Source: Lysobacter sp.
Lineage (GTDB): Bacteria; Pseudomonadota; Gammaproteobacteria; Xanthomonadales; Xanthomonadaceae
Direction of reading: 5' to 3'
Assembly (NCBI GenBank): GCA_011526085.1
Contig: WYBC01000008.1
Location: forward strand, 1 to 64,000
DNA length: 64,000 nt
Shown: positions 49,425 to 59,752 of the stretch, one piece after another
Position numbering within the stretch: the stretch's first letter is position 1
How the letters are laid out: every line of letters begins with the position of its first letter
Translations under genes and position numbers: made by a program
The notes under the pieces: model-generated
The model's input: only the letters and a program-made list of their open reading frames with translations
Told to the model about the DNA's origin: nothing
Databases searched by the model: none

Positions 49425-51506
49425 ATGGATTCCCCCATGACCACGCCCCAGCCCGGCCTCGACGGCCTGCGTCTCCGCCACTGGAAGACCGAACTCCGCC
49501 CCGACCGCGTGCTCGTCCTGTCCTTCGACCGCGAAGGCGAATCGGTGAACACGTTCGGCCAGGACGTGCTGATCGAACTGGGCGCCCTGCTCGAACGCAT
49601 CGTGCTGGAACCGCCGAAAGCCCTGGTGCTGCGCTCGGCGAAGGAGAAAGGCTTCATCGCCGGCGCCGACATCCGCGAATTCCAGGAATTCGACCGCAAG
49701 GGCACCATCGGCGATTCCATCCGCCGCGGCCAGCAGATCTTCCAGCGCATCGCCGAGCTGCCCTTCCCCACCCTCGCCGCGATCCACGGCTTCTGCATGG
49801 GCGGCGGCACCGAAATCTCGCTGGCCTGCCGCTATCGCATCGCCTCCAGCGACCCGTCGACGAAGATCGGCCTGCCGGAAGTGATGCTGGGCATCTTCCC
49901 GGGCTGGGGCGGCAGCGCCCGCCTGCCGCAACTGGTCGGCGCCCCCGCGGCGATGGACATGATGCTCACCGGACGCAGCCTCTCGGCCTCCGCCGCGCGC
50001 GCGATCGGTCTGGTCGACAAGGTCGTGGATGCCGACCAGCTGGTCGAAGCCGCCGCCACCCTCGCGCTGCGCGGCATCGAGCGCCCGTTCAAGCAGCGCT
50101 TCCTCGGCTGGGCCACCAACACCTGGGCGGCGCGCCAGCTGATCGCGCCGAAGATGGTGAAGATGACCGCGCGCAAGGCGCGCCGGGAACACTACCCGGC
50201 GCCGTACGCCCTGATCGACACCTGGCGCCGCAGCGCCGGCGCCGGCATCAAGGCGCGCCTCGACGCCGAGCGCAGGGCGGTGGTGAAACTCGCCGCCACG
50301 CCGACGGCGCGCAACCTCACCCGCGTGTTCTTCCTGCAGGAACGGCTGAAGGGCCTGGGCGGCAAGGATCACGGCATCCGCCACGTGCACGTCGTCGGCG
50401 CCGGCGTGATGGGCGGCGACATCGCCGCATGGGCCGCGTACAAGGGCTTCGACGTCACCCTGCAGGATCGCGAACAGCGCTTCATCGACACCGCCATGGG
50501 CCGCGCGCAGGAATTGTTCGCCAAGCGCGTCAAGGACGAGCGCAAGCGCCCCGAAGTCGCGGCGCGTCTGGTCTCGGACCTCGCCGGCGACGGCGTCGCC
50601 AAGGCCGACCTGCTGATCGAAGCGATCATCGAGAAGCCCGAGGCCAAGCGCGACCTTTACACGAGCGTCGAGCCCAAGATGAAGGCCGATGCGCTGCTCA
50701 CCACCAACACCTCGTCGATCCCGCTGACCGAACTGCGCGAACACATCGCACGTCCGGCGCAGTTCGCCGGCCTGCACTACTTCAACCCGGTGGCGATGAT
50801 GCCGCTGGTGGAAATCATCCACCACGACGGCATGGACCCGGCCACCGAGAAACGCCTCGCCGCGTTCTGCAAGGCCATCGACAAACTGCCGGTGCCGGTC
50901 GCGGGCACGCCGGGCTTCCTCGTGAACCGCCTGCTGTTTCCGTACATGCTCGAAGCCGCGACCGCCTATTCCGAAGGCATTCCCGGCCCGGCCATCGACA
51001 AGGCCGCGACGAAGTTCGGCATGCCGATGGGCCCGATCGAACTGATCGACACCGTCGGCCTGGACGTGGCCGCGGGCGTCGGTGCGGAACTCGCACCCTT
51101 CCTCGGCCTGCCGATTCCCGCCGCGCTGGCCGCCCCGCCCGAAGCCGGCAAGCGCGGCAAGAAGGATGGCCAGGGCCTCTACACATGGGAGAACGGCAAG
51201 GCGCGGAAGCCTGAAATTCCCGCCGATTACAAGGCGCCCGATGACCTCGAAGACCGCTTGATCCTGCCCTTCCTCAACGAAGCCGTCGCCGCCCTGCACG
51301 AAGGCGTGGTCGCGGACGCGGAACTGCTGGACGCCGGCGTGATCTTCGGCACCGGCTTCGCGCCCTTCCGCGGCGGCCCGATCCAGTACATCCGCGACAC
51401 CGGCACCGACGCGCTGCTCGCGAAACTGGCCGCGCTGCAGGCGAAATACGGCGACCGCTTCGCCGCCCGCCCGGGCTGGGACAATCCGGCGTTGAAGAAC
51501 GGCTGA
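49425..51506 (+). CDS. Fused enoyl-CoA hydratase / 3-hydroxyacyl-CoA dehydrogenase
   Basis: A 693-residue fatty acid beta-oxidation enzyme of the FadB/FadJ type. The N-terminal crotonase domain (about 15-210) contains FIAGADIREF and IHGFCMGGGTEISLACRYRIA with the oxyanion Gly and catalytic Glu region. The dehydrogenase domain begins with HVHVVGAGVMGGDIAAW (NAD-binding GxGxxG). The NTSSIPLTEL, GLHYFNPVAMMPLVEII and PGFLVNRLLFPYM motifs follow. The ATG at 49425 is followed by a second in-frame ATG at 49437. It is divergent from rpoE. No thiolase gene is adjacent. Confidence 0.93.
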   Translation: MDSPMTTPQPGLDGLRLRHWKTELRPDRVLVLSFDREGESVNTFGQDVLIELGALLERIVLEPPKALVLRSAKEKGFIAGADIREFQEFDRKGTIGDSIRRGQQIFQRIAELPFPTLAAIHGFCMGGGTEISLACRYRIASSDPSTKIGLPEVMLGIFPGWGGSARLPQLVGAPAAMDMMLTGRSLSASAARAIGLVDKVVDADQLVEAAATLALRGIERPFKQRFLGWATNTWAARQLIAPKMVKMTARKARREHYPAPYALIDTWRRSAGAGIKARLDAERRAVVKLAATPTARNLTRVFFLQERLKGLGGKDHGIRHVHVVGAGVMGGDIAAWAAYKGFDVTLQDREQRFIDTAMGRAQELFAKRVKDERKRPEVAARLVSDLAGDGVAKADLLIEAIIEKPEAKRDLYTSVEPKMKADALLTTNTSSIPLTELREHIARPAQFAGLHYFNPVAMMPLVEIIHHDGMDPATEKRLAAFCKAIDKLPVPVAGTPGFLVNRLLFPYMLEAATAYSEGIPGPAIDKAATKFGMPMGPIELIDTVGLDVAAGVGAELAPFLGLPIPAALAAPPEAGKRGKKDGQGLYTWENGKARKPEIPADYKAPDDLEDRLILPFLNEAVAALHEGVVADAELLDAGVIFGTGFAPFRGGPIQYIRDTGTDALLAKLAALQAKYGDRFAARPGWDNPALKNG

Positions 51507-51529
51507 GGCCCACCGCACATGCGCCACCT

Positions 51530-51557
51530 GCAGAACCCCGCCCCGGCGGGGTTCTGC
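51530..51557 (+). terminator. Hairpin terminator of beta-oxidation gene
   Basis: An 11-bp perfect stem (51530-51540 with 51547-51557, six-base loop), 23 bp after the stop. Only CGTTG follows, so the T-tract is weak. It directly abuts the truncated Doc relic. Confidence 0.6.
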
Positions 51558-51567
51558 CGTTGCGGGC

Positions 51568-51891
51568 TTGCGAAGCCGGCCGCAGCAGTTGTTCGCCCAT
51601 GGCGACCCGCCGCCCGATCTCGCCGCGCTGGCGGCGAGTCTGGCGTTCGGCCTCGCCCGCAATCACCCGTTCGTCGACGGCATCAAACGCACCGCGCACG
51701 TGTGCTATCGCGCGTTTCTCGCGCTCAACGATGCCGAACTCGTCGCGGCCGAAGAAGAAAAATACATCGTCATGCTGAGCCTCGCCGAAGGCAGCCTCGA
51801 CGAAGCCGGATTCGCCGACTGGCTGCGCAAGCATCTGATGCTCGCTAACGTGGATCAGGTCAACGAACCACAGACCGCGTATTCGGGCTGA
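51568..51891 (+). pseudogene. Truncated death-on-curing (Doc/Fic) toxin relic
   Basis: A 107-codon frame that looks like the C-terminal two thirds of a Doc toxin (Fic fold kinase of EF-Tu in phage P1). Residues 8-42 carry LFAHGDPPPDLAALAASLAFGLARNHPFVDG, normal for the family, but the core HxFxxGNKR is HPFVDGIKR: the Asn is Ile at residue 39. The N-terminal part is missing; the frame begins with a TTG right after the terminator of the upstream gene. No antitoxin lies beside it. I therefore call it a decayed gene. Confidence 0.75.
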
Positions 51892-51983
51892 TCGCGACGT
51901 GCCCGTCCGGCGCTCGACACCGACGGCCGCGGATCCAATCCGGCAGAAACTGTGTCGATGACGGCATGCGGCTGCTCATCGGC

Positions 51984-52439
51984 TCACGCGGCGCGCACCT
52001 CGCAAGACAAGACAGGCACCACGTCATCGCCGACCGCCTCCAGCAGCGCATGCGCCTGCAGCGCCGCCACCATCACATCGGCGCCCAGCGCCAGTTCCGA
52101 ATCCTCGGCGCGATCGGCCAGCCGCCGCAACCGCAACAGACGCGGATGCAGCGCATCCGCCGCGGCCAGATCGGCCTGCGCCCGCGACAGATCGAACGTC
52201 ACCGACGATACAGGTGACCGCTCGGCCATCGCCGCCAGCGTCTGCCGGCAGAACCGTTCCGACACTTCGCCCATCCGCGCCCAGCCCTGCCGCACCTCCG
52301 GCCGCAGCGACACCAGCGCCGCCAACCGCGCTTCCAGCGTCGTCAGCGCCGCGTCCACCGCGTCCAGATCCTCGGCTGCGAACGTCAGCGGCAACCGCTC
52401 TTCCAGCGACCGCTTCGCCGACGCATCTCTCTCGTCCAT
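51984..52439 (-). CDS. Small helical hypothetical protein
   Basis: A 151-residue protein of no family I recognise, rich in Ala, Leu, Glu and Arg, and predicted mostly helical. It has no signal peptide or membrane segment. AGGAG lies six bases before the ATG at 52439, a strong site that argues for a real gene. Sequence includes FAAEDLDAVDAALTTLEARLAAL and RLLRLRRLADRAEDSELALGADVM, suggesting a coiled-coil or four-helix bundle. It lies between the Doc relic and a divergent antiporter gene; the context gives no function. Confidence 0.7.
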   Translation of the reverse strand: MDERDASAKRSLEERLPLTFAAEDLDAVDAALTTLEARLAALVSLRPEVRQGWARMGEVSERFCRQTLAAMAERSPVSSVTFDLSRAQADLAAADALHPRLLRLRRLADRAEDSELALGADVMVAALQAHALLEAVGDDVVPVLSCEVRAA

Positions 52440-52853
52440 CCCGCATCTCCTTTTCCGCACGGGAGGGTTCCCGTGATGCGCACAGCATCGCGAAACGCGC
52501 GATCGCGCACCGTCGGCGAACGGCACGACTTCGTGTCGGAGTTTTCCGAAACGCTGTCATTTCAAACACGCGCAGACGAACCACGGCAGCCCCCTGCCAC
52601 AGCCCCTGCACAGGAACGACGCAAGTCGCGACGAACGAAGCCGTACACGCATCCTCGCCGCCGCACACGCGACACGCGCTCGACGACACGGTTCCGGCAG
52701 TCACGTCTCGCGATATTCGATCGCACGCGGCTGGCATGCCTCTGGCGCAGGACCGAAACGATGCCGGCAATGGCGGCATGCGCAGGGGGCGCGGCGGCCT
52801 CGGCTAGAATCCCATCCTCGCAGGCGCCCGCTGATCGGGCCGGGGGATTCGCA
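52440..52853. other. Intergenic region upstream of antiporter
   Basis: A 414-bp spacer between two divergent genes. In-frame open sequence upstream of the antiporter has no membrane or family similarity. I see no convincing ORF, RNA or repeat; promoters of both genes should lie here. Confidence 0.5.
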
Positions 52854-54113
52854 ATGACGCTGGGAATGTTCGATGTCGCAGTGGTGTGCCTGGTGATCAC
52901 GGCTGTGTTGGCCTACCTGAATTACCGCTTCGTGGGCTTGCCGACCACCATCGGGGTGATGGCGATCGCGCTGTTGATGTCATTGGGGCTGATCGCGCTG
53001 GACCGTCTGGGCTTCGGCGCACTGCGCGACTACGAGGCGACATTGCTGTCGTCGATCGATTTTTCCGAACTGTTGATGCAGGGGATGTTGTCGCTGCTGC
53101 TGTTCGCCGGCGCGCTGCACATCGACATGAGCGAGTTGCGCAGTCATCGCTGGCCCGTGGGCCTGCTGGCGGTGCTGGGAACGGCCTTGTCCACGGTGAT
53201 CGTGGGTGTGGCGGTGTGGTGGCTGCTGCCGCTGCTGGGCCTGACGCTGCCGCTGGCGTACTGCCTGGTGTTCGGGGCGCTGATCTCGCCCACCGACCCG
53301 ATCGCGGTGATAGGCATCCTCAAATCCGCCGGCGCGCCGCAGAGCGTGAAGCTCGTGGTGTCCGGCGAGTCGCTGTTCAACGATGGCGTGGGCGTGGTGC
53401 TGTTCTCGCTGCTGCTGGCGGTGGCGGTGAAGGGGGAGATGCCGGGTTTCGGCGAAAGCGTGTGGCTGCTCCTGCACGAGGCGGGTGGAGGGTTGTTGCT
53501 GGGCGCGGCGCTGGGCGCGGTGCTGTACTTCATGCTGCGGAGCATCGACAACTACCAGGTGGAAGTGTTGCTGACGCTGGCCGGCGTGCTGGGCGGCTAC
53601 GAACTGGCGAGCCATCTGCACGTCTCCGGCCCGCTGGCGATGGTGGTGGCCGGCCTGATCGTGGGCAATCAGGGGCGCGCCTATGCGATGTCGGACACCA
53701 CGCGCCATCATGTCGATCTGTTCTGGGAGTTGATCGACGAGATCCTCAACGCCGTGCTGTTCGTCCTGCTGGGCCTGGAGATCGTGCTGATCGCCTTCAC
53801 CGGGCAGGTGATGCTGGCGTCGCTGGGGGTGATCGTGATCGCGCTGCTTGCGCGCCTGTTGGCTGTGGGGTTGCCCGTCGCGGTGCTGAAGCCGGTGTTC
53901 AAGCTGCCCGACGGCGCGTGGAAGGTGTTGACCTGGGGCGGCCTGCGGGGCGGCATTTCAGTGGCGCTGGTGTTGTCGCTGCCGCATGGTCCGCAGCGAG
54001 AGTTGCTGCTGGCGCTGACCTACGCTGTGGTGGTGTTCTCGATCCTGGTGCAGGGGCTGACGATCAAGGGCGTGATCGTGCGCAGCCTGAAGGACGCGCC
54101 CGCCCCGGCCTAG
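52854..54113 (+). CDS. Sodium:proton antiporter (NhaP/CPA1 type)
   Basis: A 419-residue CPA1 cation:proton antiporter with about twelve transmembrane segments. The family motifs LISPTDPIAVIGILKSAG and SGESLFNDGVGVVLFSLLLA (with the ion-binding Asp) lie near residues 145 and 175. WGGLRGGISVALVLSLP near residue 360 is the C-terminal motif. GGGGGA lies eight bases before the ATG at 52854. It exports Na+ (or K+) in exchange for protons to support pH and salt homeostasis. Exact ion selectivity cannot be deduced. It is probably monocistronic. Confidence 0.92.
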   Translation: MTLGMFDVAVVCLVITAVLAYLNYRFVGLPTTIGVMAIALLMSLGLIALDRLGFGALRDYEATLLSSIDFSELLMQGMLSLLLFAGALHIDMSELRSHRWPVGLLAVLGTALSTVIVGVAVWWLLPLLGLTLPLAYCLVFGALISPTDPIAVIGILKSAGAPQSVKLVVSGESLFNDGVGVVLFSLLLAVAVKGEMPGFGESVWLLLHEAGGGLLLGAALGAVLYFMLRSIDNYQVEVLLTLAGVLGGYELASHLHVSGPLAMVVAGLIVGNQGRAYAMSDTTRHHVDLFWELIDEILNAVLFVLLGLEIVLIAFTGQVMLASLGVIVIALLARLLAVGLPVAVLKPVFKLPDGAWKVLTWGGLRGGISVALVLSLPHGPQRELLLALTYAVVVFSILVQGLTIKGVIVRSLKDAPAPA

Positions 54114-54209
54114 ACGGGGCTCTGCCGCGGGAGCGCTGCGCTCGGGAGTCCCTGGCGCCGGGCTTCGTTGCGCCCAACGCTAGCCCGCGGGAGAGGCGAT
54201 GGGCGCCAT

Positions 54210-54275
54210 CGACGCCAACATCGTCCTGCGCGAGCGGATCGCGCAGGACGATGTTGGCGTCGCGATCCGGACCGG
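54210..54275. repeat. Partial duplication of the purA 3' end forming a 24-bp hairpin
   Basis: 54229-54275 repeats the last 47 bases of purA (54361-54407) with three mismatches in direct orientation. An inverted part copy (54210-54233) pairs perfectly with 54239-54262, giving a 24-bp stem with a five-base loop. A second small palindrome (54286-54293 with 54302-54309) lies beyond. The region has no gene. It might act as a shared terminator between the convergent antiporter and purA, but lacks T-tracts. Confidence 0.8.
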
Positions 54276-54357
54276 CCCAGGCAGACCTCATCGCACGACG
54301 ACGATGAGGCCGTGCTCACACGGGTGGTGAAAATGAAGCGGCCGCGTTTCGCGCGAC

Positions 54358-55761
<1,404 letters not shown>

Positions 55762-55781
55762 TCAGGGGACGTGTCACCGAC

Positions 55782-55821
55782 ACGGAAAAAGCCGGAGGGG
55801 CAGATGCCCCGTCCGGCTTTT
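55782..55821 (-). terminator. Rho-independent terminator of secreted repeat protein
   Basis: A stem pairs 55787-55796 with 55812-55821, extended by GGGG/CCCC with one bulge. The minus strand continues with a T-run (TTTTTCCGTG), 142 bp after the stop; the plus strand also ends in TTTT. The remaining 55651-55963 sequence has only the REP element. Confidence 0.8.
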
Positions 55822-55963
55822 GTGCATTATCCGGGTTTTGGGCCCCGGGACCACCCTTGGGGCGGATTATTTTGCGGTGCCGCATCCGCACCCGGCCGCC
55901 CACCGGTCAAGCGGCCTTCCCTCTCCACCGCTAGGCGGTGAGAGGGAATGCGGGGACCGGGCC

Positions 55964-58510
55964 TCAGAAGCCCCGCGAGATGAACGCGCTGAAGTCCAGC
56001 GGCAGGCATTCGGCCTCGGTGGTGCAGTTGAAGCCCGGCCACTGCATGACGTGGCGGATCGGCTGCGACGGCGTGTTGAGGATGAAGCTGCGGATGGCGT
56101 TGGCCGAAGCGGTGGAGCGGTTGTCGGTCTCGCCGATGATCCACGGCCGACGACCGAAATTGCCGGTGACCTGGTAGGCGCGGTTCAGGCCGCCGGTGAT
56201 GTCGCCGGAGGCGGTGTAGCTGTGCAGCGAGTAGACCGGCGGCAGCGGCGAGAGGAACTGCGGCATGCGCGCGAGACGGTTGTCGGCGTCCCAGCTGTTG
56301 CCGACGATCACCGAGAACCCGACCGTGTCCTGGTTGCCGTAGGCGGCGACGTAGCGGCCCCACAGGAAGCTGAGATAGCCCTGATGCTGCGGCGTGCCTT
56401 CGATGATGTCCTTCACGCACTGGCCGAAGTCGGCGATGTTGGACGGCGGGATGTATTCGTTGCCCAGATCCATCAGGTACGGCAGGCCGGAGGCGACCGC
56501 GATCGCGCGCAGTTCCTTCGCCACGCCCCAGGCTTCTTCGAACAGTTCGTTGACCAGCGGCGAGCCGGCGTAGAGCTGCTGGCGCAACGACAGCGGCACT
56601 TCGTTGCTGTTGCAGGAATAGAAGTCGTTGATCCACTGCGGGCCCATCGCGATCATCACCCGCTCGAACCCGGCGGTGCGGATGTCGGCGAGATAGTCGC
56701 GCAGGTTCTGCTGGTATTGCAGCGGCAGGAAGTATTCGCTGCCCGGCGGGCAGGTCTTCGCCGAAATCAGGCATTTCTTCGACGATTCGGCCGGCGTGCT
56801 GGTGATCACGCCGCCCGGCGCATGCAGGTAGTGCACGAGCACGCGCAGCGAACGCTGACCGTTGGCGTGCATCTGCTGCAACTGGCCGCGCACGGTGTCG
56901 CGCACGCCCTTCTCGTGGTAGTGGAGCATGATCCCGTAGTTGTAGGCCTGATCGCCCGAACCCGGCGCCGGATGGCGATAGAACAGGTGGTTCGAGCCGC
57001 CGCGCTGCGTGGTGATGAGCGTCTGCGTCTGCTGGCCGGTGACCGTGACCGAGCCGAGCAGCGTGCCGCCCGCGCTGTCGGCGCGGAGTTGGAAGGTGCA
57101 CGACGCGCCGACCGGAATGAAGTTCGCGATCTGGCTGAAGCTGCCGGCGCCGGTGACGGCGAAACCGGTCTGCGCGGCGCCCGCGCAGGACGAACGCACG
57201 TGCGCCTGGGTGACGCCACTGGCGTTCCAGCTGATGGTGCTGCTGCCGGTGCTCTGCCCGGACGGAATATTCACCGTGGTCGGAGACGCGGAGATGCTGC
57301 CCGTCGGGGCCTGCCCGGCGACGCCGGTGACGTTGGCGCTGGCGAGGATCGGGCCGCTGGTGGTGTTCGCGCGCAGGCGGAAGGCGCAATTGGCGCCGAC
57401 GGTGATCCACGACGCGCTCTGGCTGTAGCTGCCGGCGCCGCTGGAGGCGAACAGCGATTCCGCACCACCGCCGCAGCTGACGGTGACGTGGAAGGCGCTG
57501 GCGCCCTGGGCGGTCCAGTTCAGCGTGGTGGTGCCGGTGGACTGGCCGGACGGAATGGTCACGGTGGACGGCGTGGCGGTCAGGGTGCCGGTGGCGGTCT
57601 GCGTGGCCACGCCGGTGACGGCGACGCTGCCGAGCACGGTGCCTGCGGCGCTGTCCGCGCGCAGGCGGAACGCACAGTTGGCGCCGGCGGTGATGCCGGA
57701 GGCGACCTGGCTGTAGCTGCCCGCGCCGCTGGAGGTGACGACGCTTTCGCCGCTGCCGCAGTCGCGGGTGACGACGAAACTGCCGGCGTTCTGGCCGACC
57801 CAGCTGAGGGTCGTGCTGCCGCTGGACTGCCCGGCCGGAATGTTGACCGTGGTCGGCGACGCGGAAATGCTGCCGCTCGGTGCCTGCCCGGCCACGCCGT
57901 TCACGGCGACGCTGTCCAGCACCGGGCCGGACGCGCTGTCCGCGTGCAGGCTGAAGACGCATTGGCTGCCGACGCCGATCCACGGCGCGCCCTGGCTGTT
58001 GCTGCCGGGACCGCTGGAGGCGAACAGGCCGTCGCCGCCGCCGCAGTTCACGGTGACGTGGAAGCTGTCCGCGTATTCGCCGACCCAGCCGATGTTGGTG
58101 TTGCCGTGGGTCTGCCCGGCAGGAATCACGACGGTTTCCGGAGACGCGGAAATCGCGCCGTTCGGGGTGACGCCGTTGACGGTCACGCTGCCGAGCACCG
58201 GGCCGCCGGGGGCGTTCGCGCGCAGGCTGAAGACGCAGCTGGCGCCGACCGTGATCCACGGCGCGCCCTGGCTGTAGCTGCCGGCGCCGCTGGACGCGAA
58301 CAGGCCGTCGCCGCCGCCGCAGTTCACGGTGATGTAGAAGGCTTCGCCGCCGGAGACGGTCCAGAAGACATCGGTGGTTCCGGTCGTGCTGCCGGTGGGG
58401 ATGACCACGGTGGAGGGCGAGGCGTCGATGCCGCCGCTCTGCGCATGCGCGACAGGCGTCAGGCCGAGGCCGAACGCCGCGGCCAGCAGGGTGTGGATGA
58501 GCATTCTCAT
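55964..58510 (-). CDS. Secreted five-repeat protein with glycosidase-like C-terminal domain
   Basis: An 848-residue exported protein. Signal peptide 1-24 (AHA/QS). Five tandem ~88-residue repeats (about 28-113, 118-205, 214-301, 308-397, 404-491) share ISASPTTVNIP, SGAGSYSQ, two cysteines and an LGSVTVTG end; they look like beta-sandwich modules. A C-terminal domain of ~350 residues carries LMDLGNEY (Glu685) and IIGETDN (Glu794), the paired acids expected at strands 4 and 7 of a clan GH-A TIM barrel. I infer a polysaccharide hydrolase; no family is certain. ATG 58510 (AAGGA upstream) is preferred over 58537. It interrupts the hflC-DUF2065-purA order. Confidence 0.8.
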   Translation of the reverse strand: MRMLIHTLLAAAFGLGLTPVAHAQSGGIDASPSTVVIPTGSTTGTTDVFWTVSGGEAFYITVNCGGGDGLFASSGAGSYSQGAPWITVGASCVFSLRANAPGGPVLGSVTVNGVTPNGAISASPETVVIPAGQTHGNTNIGWVGEYADSFHVTVNCGGGDGLFASSGPGSNSQGAPWIGVGSQCVFSLHADSASGPVLDSVAVNGVAGQAPSGSISASPTTVNIPAGQSSGSTTLSWVGQNAGSFVVTRDCGSGESVVTSSGAGSYSQVASGITAGANCAFRLRADSAAGTVLGSVAVTGVATQTATGTLTATPSTVTIPSGQSTGTTTLNWTAQGASAFHVTVSCGGGAESLFASSGAGSYSQSASWITVGANCAFRLRANTTSGPILASANVTGVAGQAPTGSISASPTTVNIPSGQSTGSSTISWNASGVTQAHVRSSCAGAAQTGFAVTGAGSFSQIANFIPVGASCTFQLRADSAGGTLLGSVTVTGQQTQTLITTQRGGSNHLFYRHPAPGSGDQAYNYGIMLHYHEKGVRDTVRGQLQQMHANGQRSLRVLVHYLHAPGGVITSTPAESSKKCLISAKTCPPGSEYFLPLQYQQNLRDYLADIRTAGFERVMIAMGPQWINDFYSCNSNEVPLSLRQQLYAGSPLVNELFEEAWGVAKELRAIAVASGLPYLMDLGNEYIPPSNIADFGQCVKDIIEGTPQHQGYLSFLWGRYVAAYGNQDTVGFSVIVGNSWDADNRLARMPQFLSPLPPVYSLHSYTASGDITGGLNRAYQVTGNFGRRPWIIGETDNRSTASANAIRSFILNTPSQPIRHVMQWPGFNCTTEAECLPLDFSAFISRGF

Positions 58511-58689
58511 CGGAAGGGCTGTCCTTGGAAGAGTCATGGGCGCGGGCCCGGCCGCAATGGCCGGCCCGCGTAGCGCGAGGCGCGCTATCTCCTGCAGCGC
58601 GAAAGACGCCGCGGCAGGATCATGAACCCTTCGGCGATGGGCCCGGAATCTCCCGGATCATCGCGGAAATCATCGCGGAAACGATCGCG

Positions 58690-58875
58690 TCAACCGCGCA
58701 CCAGATACAGCGCGATCAGCCCTGCCGCCATCACCACGCCACCCACCACGCGCAACTGGCGGAGAGGCATCGACAGCATCTGTTCGGCCGCGCGACGCCA
58801 TACGCCCGGGAAGGCGAACAGCATCAATCCTTCGATCACGGCGACGAGGGCCAGAGCGGCCCAGAGGTCGGTCAT
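58690..58875 (-). CDS. DUF2065 small membrane protein (YjeT)
   Basis: A 61-residue protein of two transmembrane helices (about 5-24 and 42-58) separated by a loop FPGVWRRAAEQMLSMPLRQLR. YjeT family, unknown role, found after hflC in gammaproteobacteria. It starts 13 bp after the hflC stop, consistent with the hfl operon. Confidence 0.92.
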   Translation of the reverse strand: MTDLWAALALVAVIEGLMLFAFPGVWRRAAEQMLSMPLRQLRVVGGVVMAAGLIALYLVRG

Positions 58876-58888
58876 CGCGACGCCGACC

Positions 58889-59752
58889 TCAACGATCGCT
58901 GCGCATGTACTGCAGGAACGGATCGTCCTTGTCGAGCACGATCACCGCGTCGCCGTCGGCGAACGAGGCGCGATAGGCTTCGAGACTGCGCTGGAAGGCA
59001 TAGAAACCGGGGTCGGCGTTGGCGGCGCCGCCGTAGATGCGCGCGGCCTCGGCATCGCCTTCGCCGCGCATCTTCTGGGCGTCGCGTTCGGCTTCGGCCA
59101 GGATCACCGCGCGGTCGCGGTCGGCCTGGGCGCGGATCTGGTTGGCCTGCTCCTCGCCTTCGGCGCGCAGTTTGCTGGCGACCTGCTGGCGCTGCGCGCT
59201 CATGCGGCGGTAGACGTCGCGGATGACCTGGCTGTCGGTGGGCAGATCGATCTGCTTGATGCGCAGGTCGACGATCTTCACGCCGAGCGTGGCCGCGCCC
59301 TTGTTGATCGCGGCGAGCTGGGCGTCGACGATCTTGCTGCGATCGCCGGACACCACCTGCGACAGCGTGCGCGCGTTCACTTCGTTGCGCAGCGCGTCCT
59401 TGATGATCGGCGCGAGGCGATCGATCGCGGCCAGCTCGTCGCCGGCGGTGGCGCGATAGAACGCGCGACCATCCTGGATCTGGCCGACGGCGAAGAAGTC
59501 CACGCTCACGTCCTTGCGTTCGGAGGTGAGGTAGCGCTCGGGTTCGGCCGGCAGCACCAGCAGACGGGCGTCGAAGATGCGCGCGCTTTCGACCAGCGGC
59601 CATTTGAAATGCAGACCGGGGCCGATGTCGCTGCGCACGACCTTGCCGAGGTTGAGGACGATGGCGGTGTGGCCTTCGCGCACGACGTAGACCGATCCGA
59701 ACAGCATGAACAGCGCGGTCAGCGCGATCGGGATCCAGAGCGAGAGTCTCAT
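58889..59752 (-). CDS. hflC: HflC, FtsH protease modulator
   Basis: A 287-residue SPFH-domain membrane protein. HflC and HflK assemble into a large cage around FtsH in the inner membrane and tune its protease activity. An N-terminal helix (4-22) precedes the band-7 domain (YVVREGHTAIVLNLGKVVRSDIGPGLHFKWPLVE), with a coiled-coil near the end (AEGEEQANQIRAQADRDRAVILAEAERDAQ). The ATG at 59752 overlaps the hflK stop (ATGA). Confidence 0.95.
   Translation of the reverse strand: MRLSLWIPIALTALFMLFGSVYVVREGHTAIVLNLGKVVRSDIGPGLHFKWPLVESARIFDARLLVLPAEPERYLTSERKDVSVDFFAVGQIQDGRAFYRATAGDELAAIDRLAPIIKDALRNEVNARTLSQVVSGDRSKIVDAQLAAINKGAATLGVKIVDLRIKQIDLPTDSQVIRDVYRRMSAQRQQVASKLRAEGEEQANQIRAQADRDRAVILAEAERDAQKMRGEGDAEAARIYGGAANADPGFYAFQRSLEAYRASFADGDAVIVLDKDDPFLQYMRSDR

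Noticed and set aside
52473-52853. N-terminal extension of the antiporter to 52473
   Set aside because: The added 127 residues are Arg/Thr-rich without a hydrophobic segment, whereas GGGGGA and the membrane segments support the ATG at 52854.
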